From the NCBI GenBank assembly GCA_002118135.1, contig BDIU01000089.1:1-64000 (forward strand): a stretch of DNA of 64,000 bases, given 5' to 3'. Position 1 is the stretch's first letter. Each line of letters begins with the position of its first letter. This stretch comes from Trebouxia sp. TZW2008 (Eukaryota > Chlorophyta > Trebouxiophyceae > Trebouxiales > Trebouxiaceae). This document shows, piece after piece, positions 22,941-34,339 of the stretch. Both the position numbers and the translations under genes were made by a program. The notes beneath the pieces were generated by a model that saw only the letters and a program-made list of their open reading frames with translations, searched no databases and was not told the DNA's origin.

Positions 22941-25900
22941 ATGGCACCTTTCGGTTCGGTACCCGCTGGACACCGCCGAGAGAGCACAGATCGTGCGGGC
23001 TCCGTGCCTTCTTCCAGTCTGCCAAGATTTGAAGGCTTTGGGTCGACTCTTGGAGGTTTTGCGCGCTCGCCGCAAGTTTCGAGAGCTTTGCCTTCTATTT
23101 TACGGCCCACTGAAGAACAGGAGCAAAATGTTGTTTCGGAGCAGCAAACTGAATCTGCTTTTGTCGAAAGCCTGCGGACACCTTTTTTGGAGCATGAACA
23201 GGGCGGTGCGCACGGTCTTGAGGAGGACCGGCCTTCTCGACCTACATCGCTGCTTGGCAGAAGCTTAGGAGCTTTGGGCGATGTATTCTCGCGACAGGTA
23301 TTGCCTGAGTGCTGACCAAACACAGATTGTTCAGCACTGTTGGTTTCTCATGACTCATTCTTCCTTCAGACTCATGGCGGGGAGCATGACACAGCCCATA
23401 GGCAAACAGCGTCAGCTAGCACCGGCGGCAGTCCAACTGCTTCTACAGGTGCGGTGACGCACATGACTTGCATACAGTAGACCAATGAATACACAATCAT
23501 TGACTTGCACAATGTACCAGAACTTGCACCTTAAAAGATGCAATGCTGAATTGGAGACATGCAGTGCGACAGAGGTATATTGGAGAAGCTGCAGAGGGTG
23601 CTCTGATGCAGGGCCATATAGACCGCCAAGCGTCGGCAGTGACAAGCATGATGGCTTGGACACCATCATTGAACCCATGCCACAGCCACTCGACACCTTT
23701 GATGATGATAAGCAATCAAGGGGGCAGCAAATACAGGCTGCCGTGCTATGTGGCATCATCAACGGCATCATCACCATTCCTGTGATGACCTCATTTGCCG
23801 CAATCATCTTTCAGGTGATGCCAAATCCGTGCATTATAATCATCTTATTTGCTGCAATGATTTTTCAGGTGTTTGTCAAATCCACGCATGATGACACTCA
23901 GTGCCTCTCGTCAGCAAGCATCTGTGTGAGTATACTCTACCTGATACAATCATCTTCTGCACTTATAACACCATGCAAAACCCTTGTGCAAGCAGGCCGA
24001 CTTGCAGCATCCTGCTGCTCTCTTGTGCAGTTTCTGTATCACACAAATTGCAGTGACACAGCACTTTGCAGGGTGTCTTGTCTGCAGTCGTGCACGCGCT
24101 CAGTGCAAATGAGCTCCTCCAGCCAAACAGGGCTGCTTCTGTCTACTTACACGTGTGTGTTGTAGCAGCATCACTTCTTTCGTTTGAGCAGCGGTTTGCA
24201 CCAAATCATCTTCAGCCAAAGGATTCAACGCTGTGGAGTTTTCAAGCTGAATGACATATCTTTTGTGTGGTCTGACACATGTGAGCGTCACTTCTTCGAA
24301 CCAGTTATGGGCCAGATGGTCAAGCTGGTCTTTCTCAGCAGCGGTGTGTACCAAACCGTCTGCAGCCTAAGGATCCAATGTTGCAGAGCTTTGCAGCTGA
24401 ACAAATTATGTTTTGTGTGCTCTGGCACATGTGGTCTGCATGCAGCATCACTTATTTCAACCAGTGCTGCGGCAGATGGTCAAGCTGGTGTCCCTAAGCA
24501 GTAGTGTGCACCAAATCATTAGCAGCCTGAGGATTTGATGCTTACACGTGTGGTCTGCATGCAGCATCACTTCTTCCAACCAGTTCTGGGTCAGATGGTG
24601 AAGCTGGTCTTTCTTAGCAGCGGTGTGCACCAAAATATCTGCAGCCTACGAATCCAATGTTCCAGAGCTTTGCAGCTAAACGGCTTCTCTTTTGTGTGCT
24701 TTGACACATCTGGTTTGCGTGCAGCATCACTTCTTTGATCAGTTCTGGGCCAGATGGTCAAGCTGGTGTTCAGCAGCAGCAGTGTTCACCAAATTATTTG
24801 CAGCCTGAGGATTTGATGCTTACATGTGTTGTTTGCATGCAGCATCACTTCTTGCAACCAGTTCTGGGTCAGATGGTCAAGCTGGTGTGTTCATGAGCAG
24901 CGGTGTGCACCCAATCATCTTCAGCCAGAGAATTCAATACTATGGACGTGTCCAGCCAAATGGCACCTCCTTGTGATTCTTACACGTGTACTTTGCATGC
25001 AGCATCACTTCTTCCAACCAGTTCTGGGGCAGATGGTCAAGCTGGTGTTCCTGAGCAGCGGTGTGCACCAAATCATCTTCAGCCTGAGGAGCACACTGCC
25101 TTATGCAGTAGGGCAGGTGCAGGATGTGGGCCTCATTTTCCTGTCTGCCATGGCTACCAATGTGGTGGACGTGTGTCACAAAGCTGGCAAGGACAGTGAC
25201 ACTACTTTGGGCAGTGTTCTCCTGACACTGCTGCTCACTACATTGCTAGTAGGGGTGTTGATCATCCTTGTTGGTGAGTCACTTGCTTTGCTTTCTATCG
25301 GCATGGCAGGTGCAGCATACGATTTTCCTGTCTGCCATGGCTACCAATGTGGTGGACGCGTGTCACAAAGCTGGAAAGGACAGTGGCACCACTCTGGGCA
25401 GTGTGATGCTGACACTGCTGCTCACAACTCTGCTAGTAGGGGTGCTCATCATCCTTGTTGGTGAGTCACTTGCTTTGCTTTCAATTGGCATGGCAGGTGC
25501 AGCATACGATTTTCCTGTCTGCTGTGTCTACCAATGTTGTAGACGCGTGTCACAAAGCTGGCAAGGACAGTGACACTACCCTGGGCAGTGTTCTGCTGAC
25601 ACTGCTGCTTACAACTCTGCTACTAGGGGTGTTGTTAAGTCAGTCAACTTGCCTTGCATCGACGTTGCACATGGCAGGTGCAGCACCTTGTTTTCTTGTT
25701 TGCTATGGCTACCAATGTGGTGGACGCGTGTCACAAAGCCGGCAAGGACAGTGACACAACTCTGGGCAGTGTGCTGCTGACACTGCTGCTCACAACTCTG
25801 CTAGTAGGGGTCCTAATCATCCTTGTCGGTGAGTGACTTGACTCGACTCTCCACCACACAGCACATGGCAGGTGCAGCGCCTCTCATGTCATGTGGATGA

Positions 25901-28900
25901 AGCGCTTTATACAATGCCATGGCTCAGGCAATAATTTGTCAACTGCATAAGCAACACATTCTATGAATATGCATAAAATCCATATGGCAGCATTTTGGCT
26001 GGTTTGACACAATGGCGCATCAGTTGTTGCTGGACCCTGGCATCTGGTGGAAGTTCAACTCCTGTCAGCCACATCAAAGCGCTTGTCTCACTTTGCAGGC
26101 AGCTTGAAATTGGCGTCATTAGTCCAGTATGTGCCGCTGCCAGTAGTTGGGGGCTACCTGGGCTATGTGGGTTACTTCTGCCTTGCTTCTGGCGTGTCAC
26201 TGGCCTCAGGTGATTCAGTACATGCTTGTGTGCTGTGCTTATTGAAACAAACATCCTCCTGTGTGTAGGCTGCAGCTATTTGTTGCAGGCCCCGATCCTG
26301 CAAAGCATTCCCTATTGACTTGCTTCTGTGCAAGCAAGGCATTCAGACTGGCCTGGCCTTGCGTGAGATGAACATGTCATGCAAATGCAGACCCTTGCTC
26401 AAGAAATGCACAACAGTCCAGTGCACAAGCAGCGTGCGGCACATGCTGCAGCATCATAGAATTACCGTAGGGTCAGCTGCTGCTCTGTGCAGCTTGTCTT
26501 CGCCGCTTAGCAATCCTTTGTCCGGAACTCCTTCACTGGCATTACAACTTGTCTTGCCTCTCGCACAGGAGTGAATGTGGGCAGTCCCATTGCCACATGG
26601 CTACAGCTATTTCACTGGGATCCTATGATCAAGCTAGCGCCTGCGGTGGTGTCCACTTTTCTACTCATGCTGGTTATGTCACGCTTCAAGTCCCCCTGGG
26701 CCCTACCCGCAGTCCTCATCTTCACCCCTGGAGTCTTTTTTGTCGTGCTGGCTTGCCTGCACAAGTCTCTGGCTGAAGCACAGGATGGCGGCTGGGTCTC
26801 AAAACCTGCGGTGAGCTGACAATTTTCTAGCTTTGCATATCTGCCAGGCTGCGTGAAACCTTTTGAGCCACGATGTGTTTGTGGCTAGAAGACTCGTTAC
26901 TTTGAGATTGAATGTTGGCCTGGCTGTCTGAAGCCTGTCAAGTCACTGATCAGCAGTGTTGATCTTCACCCCAGGGGTCTTCTTTGTCGTGCTGGCTTGC
27001 CTGCACAAGTCTCTGGCTGAAGCGCAAGATGGTGGCTGGGTCTCAAAACCTGCAGTGTGAGAACAGTTCCTGAACGCCAAGTTTTGCCAGTGACTCATGA
27101 CTTGTATCTGCCTGCACGCTGTACGCAGCAGCGAGCTAGGTCAGCCTTTGGATTTTGTGTGGGTCATGCCCAAAGCCTGTGGTTGTGCCATGGGTTTGAA
27201 CACTCTTCATTCATTCAATGCATTAAATGTGCTCATGCTTCATCACATTCCTGCCATCAACGTTTTGCTGAATCAATATGTCATCCACTGCTCTCGCAAA
27301 ATGCAGTCGTCTGACAGACATGCACAACTGAGTGCAGTGCTGAAAACCTTAGTTTGTCAGCACGGATGTATGTACACATGTGTATGCCCAAAGCTTTCAT
27401 TGATCTTGCTGGAGCTCACGTGATTACAGCCACCACTGTATGATGATGCAGGGTAACAGAAATTCAGGACCTTTCTGGGAAATCTTCGGCCTGTACAACA
27501 CTCACACCCTCAGCTGTTTTGTGGATCTGCGATATAAACAAAGCTCACAACTACAGCTGCTCTCATGGGTGATGCAGGGTGATGGGAACTCAGGACCTTT
27601 CTGGGAGATTTACAGCCTATACAACATTCACGACCTCAAGTTTGAGGGCATATACTGGGATGTCATGCCCCGCCAGATTCCCACCGCCCTGGCGCTCTTC
27701 TTCGTGGTCGCCTTTGGATCGTCCCTTGATGTGGCGGCCATTCAACAAGACTCACCTGATCCACTTGACTACAACGCAGAGCTTGTCACTGTCGGTAAGC
27801 TCTTCTTCTCTGCCAGGTTCCTACTCTTCTTCATCGTGGCATCTGCATTGTCCCTTGATGTGGCGGCCTTTCAACAAGACCCACCTGGTTCACTCAATCA
27901 CGGCGCAGAGCTTGTTACACTTGGTAAGCTCTTTCTTACACTCGACTGATCTACCAGTTTCTCACTGCCCTGGCGCTTGTCTCTGTGGTGGCATTTGCAT
28001 CAACTCTTGATGCGGCAGCCATTCAACGCAGAGCTTGTTGCTGTGGGTGAGCTCTCTGTTACACTCAATTATGGTGGCCTTTGCAACCTGCCTTGATACG
28101 GCGACCATTCGACATGACTCACCTGATCCACTTCACTACAACACACAGCTTGTCACTGTGAGCCGTTGGACCGTCAGCTGAATCCAACTGGACACAGATG
28201 CAGAGACAGTACCAGTATAGACTACCTTACACGTTCATTTTCAACTCAAATTCTCACAGACTTGTATTGAGACAGTTGAGGACGCCTGTATGCACACAGT
28301 TGCTGTGCTCAAAGCCTGCCTAGCAAGGGGTTATAATGCATGGATGAATGACCACTAAGCAGCATGTTGATGTTGCAGGCTGGTCCAATGTGGCAACAGC
28401 AGTGGCAGGTGCTGGCTTCACAGGCAGCTACATCTTTAGTCAGACCATCTTCACCATGCGCTCTGGGGTGCACTCGCGCATCAACGGATTTGCCATTGCT
28501 CTGATGATGCTGCTCATCTTTGCCGCTCCCTTCTCGGTCATTGAGTACCTGCCAAGCTACTTCTTTGGGTCTTTGATGATGTGGATTGGCTGGGAGATTG
28601 CCAGGGTATGTTCCACCCAGTTTCACCCTGTGTGAGGTTCACAAAGCAGCTAATCACTGTACGGTTCTTACGCTGTATGCAATTTTCATTGCGCTTTGTG
28701 CTTAGAGTTCCTTAATGATGTGGATCGGCTGGGAGACTGAGACCAGGCCCAGGGAAAGGCTGCTTTGTTTCGCTGTTTGTCTCAGCAAAGATGTCCATCA
28801 GAGTGCTATGACAGCTGTTTGGACAACAATAGCATGGAGCTTGGCAATTTCACTGTGCAGCTGGTTACATGTACTGCAATCTCTTGTCAGTTGCGTTCAG

Positions 28901-31900
28901 CGCTATCAGGTCTAGCCGTCCCCTTGAATACATGTGCCTTGTCTCTGTCATATCATACAGTGGATAGTCACCTCAGTCACCAAGACACCGTCGTTGTGTA
29001 CAAGACTGTTTGAGTCCCATAAAAAAAAAGCTAACGGCAACAAAGACACAAGCTACAATCGCATGGCATTGCATGTAGAACAGATTGTTTCTGGCATACT
29101 GGGGGTGGACTTAAGCCTTCAGGGCTGCTTGTTGCTGGCATATAAAAAGGAACTGGGGAAACGGATTCAGTTTTATGCAGGACTGGCTGTTTCTGGCGTA
29201 TCAGAGGGTGCGGGGAGTGGAGTATGGTCTGCTGGTGGCCACCTTTGTTGCCATTATGGGCCTGGGCCTGGAGCTTGGCATTGCTGCAGGCATCATTGCT
29301 GCCAGTCTGATCTTTGCCTACAACTACAGCAAGGTCAGAACCTGCAGGGCATAGGCCCAAATGGCAGACGCCATTTTGCCAGGCATGCAATCAGATTCAT
29401 TGTAGCCAGCCTCATCTTTGCCTACTTTCACACAAATTCAACACACAAGGGTTCATGCGCACCATTCCTGCAGGCACCATTGCTGTCGAACTCTTGTTAG
29501 CGTACAACTGTGGCAATGTCAGACATTGCAAGGCATGATTGCTGCTAGTTTCGTCAGTTCCTATATCTACAGCAAGGTCAGGCTCTAGTCAGGCACAGCT
29601 GTCATCATTCACAATTGCTTCAATGAACTCTTCTCATCTTTGTGATGGGCAGTTGTCAGATCTGCTTTGCATGCTGTGCAGCATTCAAACACGCTGTGTA
29701 TGATGTGAAGTTGCCAGGTCTGCTCTGTATGCTGTGTAGCATTCAAACGCGCTTTGCATGCTGTGCAGGTGCTAGCCACAGCCTTCAAAGTGGTGCCCGG
29801 CCAAAGCGGGGCAGCAAGACAAGTTGCGAACTGCATGCTGTGCAGTTGGCATACCTGCCTTGCGTGTTGTTGAGCCCTTCAAACATGCTTTGCAGGTGCT
29901 GGTGACAGCCTTCACAGTGGTACCCAGCCGCAGTGAGGCGGTCAGAACTCTTGAGCAGCGCGTTGTATTGGAGCAATTCAAAATGTGCTCACCATGCCTT
30001 GTGCACTGGTCAGTCGCCAAACATGTTCATAATGTTTTTGAAGCAGCTACACATGCTTTGCATGCTGTGCAGGTGCTGGTGACAGCCTTTACAGTGGTGC
30101 CCAGTCGCAGTGGGGCAGTCAGAACCTTTGAGCAGCGCACTGTGTTGGAGCAGTTCAACCCCCGCTGTGTTGCTGTCTCGCTGTCTGGCTACATCTTCTT
30201 TGGCAGCTCTGTGAAGATCAGCGACAAGGTCATGGAGGTAATCCGTCTGATGACTGTGATAGTGATTGTGATTGCTGTTGTGGTGATTTGGGGTAGTGCA
30301 GTGGTTGTGATTTCATTGTACAGCACAGATTGTATCCGGACTCTGCAACCCAAAAGCATGTAAGCATTCAAACATCGTCATCCTCAGCTGCACTTTCCAC
30401 ACGTGTTGTTGCACTTTTTCAGGACGTTGACTTGCCTTGTGATGTGGTTGCATGGCAAACAAAGGATGTGAGCCACAGCACACACCTAGGTCTAGGCTTT
30501 GCTGCGTGCACATGGCTACATAGATGCCGATGGCTGATCACTCTCTGCAGTCGTTCTGAAAGAGTGCTTGGCTGCAGGTTGCAAATGCCACGCTATCTGA
30601 TCCAAACATCCTGCTGGATAATGTGCTAGAGGAGCCTGTAAACAACGCCTCTGGTGACAGTTTTGAAGGCTCTGTCAGGGAAAGGTTTCAGGCTGCTGCT
30701 GGTGTTGCACCCAGATTCCTACTGCTGGATTTCAGGTCAGCTTTGTTGTTGCTCAGCATGCCAAACTGCAGCCGTGGAAGCAGAGCACTGGTCAAGAGAC
30801 TTAGTCAATGTTGAGTTCGACATCATTCGCTAATCTTCTAGAGCTTCACTCTGTGTGAATGAAACGCCTAAGAATCCTGCTGAATTCAGGCTTGCTGATG
30901 TTGCGCCTTGATCTGCATTGCAATGCTCAAAAAGTTGTCAGCAAATTGTGTCCACTCATCACGTTTGAAACAAAATGTTGACCAGCAGCTGCGTAAATGA
31001 TGAAGAAGATGATGACTGCAGGAGGGTGCAGGGGCTGGACGCCACAGCGGCGCGCACCTTCTACAGCCTGCGCTCTGGCCTGGAGCGCCTTGGGGTAGAG
31101 CTGGTGCTCACCCACATGCCCCACACCAGGTCAAATCTCCCCGCCCCCCCCCCCCCCCCCCCCCCCNNCCCCCCCCAATACCCACCTGCCCCGCCTCCCC
31201 TTGACTCAATTTTAGTGAATGTGCCTGAAGGTCTCTGGCTGCCACTGGCCAGTACAAGGTCCTGCGCTGCTGACCGCTCAGCTTCACACTACACGCTTCA
31301 ACAACCCACGTTGCAGTGGCAGAGTTGAGTGCTGCAAGCTCTGCAACTTGTGAAAGACATCCAAACCTGAGGCAGCCCACCACATTGCACAGTTGCATGA
31401 CGTTTGATGACCCTGTTGAGGCTGCAGGTCTGACTTTCTGCAGATCTAGTCTTCAAAGTTTGCACAAGCATGATGGTCAGATGCATTTGCCAGACATCAA
31501 AGCTCAAATGATGATATGATCTGTAAGACCGCCCTGCTGGGTCCTGAGACAGGCAAACATCTGCTGATTCATTGGCTGATTGCTTGCCTGCAGGCCTCAC
31601 ATCCGGCAGCTGCTGCTGGCGCACGGTGTGATTGTGGAGAGCGAGGTGAGTGACGCACATCAGGACGCTCACCAGCAGCACTTGGGCTGCCGGGCCTTTG
31701 ACCACATGGAGGCTGGGCTACAATACTGTGAAGAGCGCTTCTTGGAGGTACACACATCATCATCATCATTTTCATGCGTGAGCACTAGCCTTATCATTGA
31801 CATCGACATTGACAATGACATGGACATGCATATGCTTACTGCTGAGGATTCAAGACCCTGCTAGGTGCATACAGAAGCGTTGAACAGCGCTTCCTAAATA

Positions 31901-34339
31901 TACACCACATGATAATTCTTTAGCTCCTGTGTGCAAAATTTGCATGACAACTCTCATAATGTAGTTGCTTGCTGCAAGTCTGTCATGCTCAACCTGCAGG
32001 TGTGCTGCAATGCGTGCGTGCACACAAATACACAGAGCTATGTGCACATATGCATACACAGTATATACAATACACACGGCAGGGTTGACGTACTGCAGCA
32101 TGTCACAATTGCGTTGCCTGACTTGCTCGTCTTCACAGGTGGCGCTGCACTATAAGCTGTGCAAACCGCGTGAGCTGCACATGAACTTGGCTGAGGTGCT
32201 GAGGGCACACTTGGAACTGCCTCATACCATCCTGCCCGGCCCTATCAACTATGCCAAGGCGGCAGGGGAGTTGCGCTCCTTCATGACCGTCACACAGCTG
32301 CAGCCTGGCAACCCACTTTTCCAGCAGGTTCACTTCTGCTGCTTCCTGTGAAGTTGATGTGTCATGTCATGTCATGTCAGCGCTCATGTGCCCATCACAC
32401 AGGCAAGCCACTTTTCCAGCAGGTCCACTTCTGCTGCATTCAGCTGTCACTCTGTGCCAGGTCATCTCAAGGGACAGTCACTGCACTGATGAGTGTCACA
32501 TTGCATGAAGTGTAGTCCTGTCCTGTCCTGTCCTGTCCTGTCCTGTCCTGTCCTGTCATCTTGTGTGGACTCTCACAGCCCTTAATTGACTTTCCTCATG
32601 TTCATGTCTGATCAGGTTGCTCAATGTGGACTTTCAAGATCAGCATGCAGCCGCAGCCTATTCCTATCTGGTCACCTGCTGACATAACTTTGAGTCAGCT
32701 GAACACAATAGAGTCTGAATTGGCCAAGCTATCTACATGTGCACGCCGCTCAGACGCAGCCGCATATATGGCCCTGTGTACATCAACTCACCAGATTGAG
32801 GATTAAAAGCAATCACGCATGTCTCTGAGGCATAGATGCATATTGTTGCAGGGTGAAAGCAGCAACATGATGTACATTGTGGAGAGCGGGGTGATCACGT
32901 GTCACATGGATTTCCTGCGCTTACACCACCGTATGCAGCTGCCTGCGGTCTCGCAAGATGTGCTGGCTGTTGCTCCTGTCAGGTACCTGCTGCTGCTCTT
33001 GATGCTGCTGTTGCTGCTGCTTTTGATGCCGTTGTTGCTGCTGCTTGAGTATAGTCAAGCATGTTCCTGGCAATGAAGACATCAGCTTGACCTAGTTTTC
33101 ATGATGCTTGGTACTTCTTGACATGTGTTCAGCCAGATGCAAATTGCTGATGGTCTCTGGACACATCAGATCAGTGGGACAACAGTTCAGCTGACAGCGT
33201 TCTGAAATGAGTGTGGGCCAAGGAGCTGGGATGTCACTCAGTCCATGTGTGGGACTGCAGGCAATTTGATTATGGGCCTGGCGGAATAGTGGGGGAGCTG
33301 GATTTCTTCCTGCAGCAGCCGCGCTCCTTCAAGGCAGTCTGCAAGGAGTCTTGCATGCTTCTCTGCATCTCACGGTAAGCACACTGCCTCTAGAACCAAC
33401 GCAGACATGTCCACTTCAACAACACACGGTAGTCAGACGTGCCTTGCTTGGCTTGCTGTTTGAGTCTGGGCATGTCAGCTGCCACTGCCACCAAAGCAAT
33501 GCACCATGTGTGACTTACTACGCAATTCATGACATACACACTGCCAAGGCATGCGTGGAAGTGTGTTCAGTTCAGCCATACACTCAAGTCAGACTTGCCA
33601 GGTCTGTATTGCTGTGCTGTATGATCAGCAGTGCTGCATGAACGCAACAGTGCTCTAGCTCAGTGTCACTACAATGACATGGCAGTAGCTAGTGCAGCCG
33701 CCCCTGTTGCAAAACATTTTTTCTGGCATTACGCAGTGCAAACGGTTCCGCTACGCATCAGTACCTATCATAATGCTTGGCCTAGCTGTTCCACTTTGAC
33801 TGCTGCAAATGCTGTTGCTATGTGTTCTTTGGGCATTATGTTCAATGCACGTGCAGTGCCAACAAGTCTGTTGCCTATGACCCGACACAGATGTTCCACT
33901 TTGACTGCTGCAACTGCATGCAGCCCAAGTGAGCTGCACAATCAGGCTGCGCCTGACATTTGACCTGTATGAGACTCAGATCAGGTCACTTGGGCTTGAG
34001 AGTGTCTGTGACACCATTTACACCTAAGCTGATGCACATGCCACACAATCCCGCACATAATATAGATTCTACAGTTGCTGCTGCTGATGCTGCTGTATCT
34101 GGGGTGTACTGTAGACTGGGCTGCAGCTGCGCTGTAATTTGCCGACCACGCGTGCTGAGCATCAAGCCACAACTACAATGACCTGCATCACCTGTTTTGA
34201 TGCATTCAGGGCGTCCTTTGAGAAGATGTCCCAGCAGGCCCCAAAGCTGTTGAACCTGTTACAGACCATCACATTGCGCTCAACATGTCTTTCTGTGGCC
34301 CATGCTCTAGAAGCACTGGAGCGCAGTGGCATGGACTAG
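22941..34339 (+). CDS. SulP/SLC26-type permease with STAS and cyclic-nucleotide-binding domains (Vsb1/YGR125W-like)
   Basis: Seventeen exons: 22941-23297, 23370-23448, 23612-23814, 25003-25273, 26099-26209, 26569-26810, 27578-27794, 28379-28605, 29181-29333, 30073-30237, 30578-30735, 31022-31129, 31594-31747, 32139-32327, 32852-32982, 33261-33374 and 34210-34339. All phases join, giving 1002 residues. A disordered N-terminus (about 1-180) precedes the SulP membrane domain (about 185-620: AAVLCGIINGIITIPVMTSF, LRSTLPYAVGQVQDVGLIFL, VVAFGSSLDVAAIQ, GFTGSYIFSQTIFTMRSG). Then come a STAS-type domain (about 630-800: LLLDFRRVQGLDATAARTF) and a C-terminal cNMP-binding fold (about 868-960: MYIVESG, GELDFF). 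This arrangement matches fungal vacuolar SLC26-like proteins and their algal relatives, so an endomembrane anion or amino-acid transport role is likely. Nearly every intron carries copies of adjacent exons. Confidence 0.9.
23840..23870 (+). repeat. Copy of the end of SulP exon 3 with donor
   Basis: The stretch 23849-23869 (ttatttgctgcaatgattttt then cag|gtgttt) repeats the end of exon 3 (tcatttgccgcaatcatcttt then cag|gtgatg, 23791-23814). It encodes FAAMIFQ against FAAIIFQ and keeps a GT donor in the same phase. Confidence 0.7.
24160..25002 (+). repeat. Six degenerate copies of the 5' half of SulP exon 4
   Basis: Blocks starting near 24166, 24288, 24445, 24560, 24720 and 24840 repeat the true exon at 25003 (catcacttcttccaaccagt, then ctgggncagatggtcaagctggt, then agcagcggtgtgcaccaaatcat). 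Most keep a TGCATGCAG acceptor. The true copy reads HHFFQPVLGQMVKLVFLSS. Several copies have frame breaks (for example 'tcatgagcagcggt' in the 24840 copy). Period is about 118-160 bp. Confidence 0.9.
25310..25828 (+). repeat. Three extra copies of a SulP transmembrane exon, potentially alternative exons
   Basis: Copies at 25310-25460, 25496 to about 25633 and 25678-25828 repeat 25123-25273 at high identity. The first and third are 151 nt, start after GGCAG in phase 0 and end before GTGAGT in phase 1, like the original. Their frames are open: VQH(T/L), then (I/V)FLSAMATNVV and KAGKDS, with TTLGS and a Leu-rich helix. The middle copy has lost its last 15 bases and donor. The original has GTGCAG at 25121-25126, a possible internal donor right before the duplicated part. 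Confidence 0.9.
26955..27060 (+). repeat. Copy of the end of SulP exon 6
   Basis: 26961-27056 repeats 26718-26812 (atcttcacccctggagtctt, then gtcgtgctggcttgcctgca, then ggctgggtctcaaaacctgc). It has few changes and keeps GTGTGA where the original has GTGAGC. The frame for VLACLHKSLAEAQDGGW is preserved. Confidence 0.85.
27435..28165 (+). repeat. Upstream and downstream copies of SulP exon 7
   Basis: 27449-27525 repeats the first part of the exon (cagggtaacagaaattcagg, then cctttctgggaaatcttcgg). Three downstream blocks (27815-27925, 27955-28050 and 28075-28165) repeat its second half (GTGGYATYTGC..., CTTGATGTGGCGGCC, CAACAAGAC, GAGCTTGT). The first downstream block still ends in a GTAAGC donor and stays open. 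The later ones are shortened. Confidence 0.85.
28690..28745 (+). repeat. Copy of the end of SulP exon 8
   Basis: 28706-28740 (agttccttaatgatgtggat, then cggctgggaga) repeats 28567-28597 of the real exon (tctttgatgatgtggattgg, then ctgggaga). It comes after a CTTAGAG that could serve as an acceptor. Confidence 0.7.
29060..29590 (+). repeat. Fragments of SulP exon 9 on both sides of the exon
   Basis: Short pieces near 29085 and 29125 resemble the exon start (GTTTCTGGCRTA). Pieces at 29385-29420, 29470-29520 and 29540-29580 resemble its end (GCCAGCCTCATCTTTGCCTA; GCAGGCACCATTGCTG; GCTGCTAGTTTCG with CTACAGCAAGGTCAG). The last piece keeps the AAG|GTCAG donor. Confidence 0.65.
29768..30000 (+). 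repeat. Two upstream copies of SulP exon 10
   Basis: Copies start at 29769 (after TGTGCAG: gtgctagccacagccttcaa) and at 29895 (after TTTGCAG: gtgctggtgacagccttcac). The second is open for about 31 codons and matches the true exon at 30073 (VLVTAFTVVPSRS, then AVRT, EQR, VLEQF) almost residue for residue. It has no clear donor at its end. Confidence 0.85.
31137..31178. other. Poly-C tract with two undetermined bases
   Basis: A run of about 38 C contains 'nn' at 31167-31168, in the intron after SulP exon 12. The length is probably unresolved. It does not affect the coding model. Confidence 0.95.
32395..32440 (+). repeat. Copy of the end of SulP exon 14
   Basis: 32401-32440 (ggcaagccacttttccagca, then ggtccacttctgctgc) repeats 32306-32343 across the exon-intron boundary, including the CAGCAG|GT donor. 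Confidence 0.8.
32511..32560. repeat. (TCCTG)n microsatellite
   Basis: About nine copies of TCCTG in tandem in a SulP intron. A shorter run of four TGTCA units lies at 32361-32380. Confidence 0.95.

Noticed and set aside
22739..23323. 194-codon minus-strand frame
   Set aside because: It lies antisense to SulP exon 1 (22941-23297), which has an ATG, a proper donor and joins in phase. No domain.
23485..24165. 226-codon open frame
   Set aside because: Only 23612-23814 is exon. The downstream part includes a copy of the exon end and then loses any SulP similarity.
24160..25850. Direct repeats resembling a CRISPR or satellite array
   Set aside because: The repeat units are copies of a coding exon with splice sites in a eukaryotic gene. 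Spacers are not unique and unit lengths vary.
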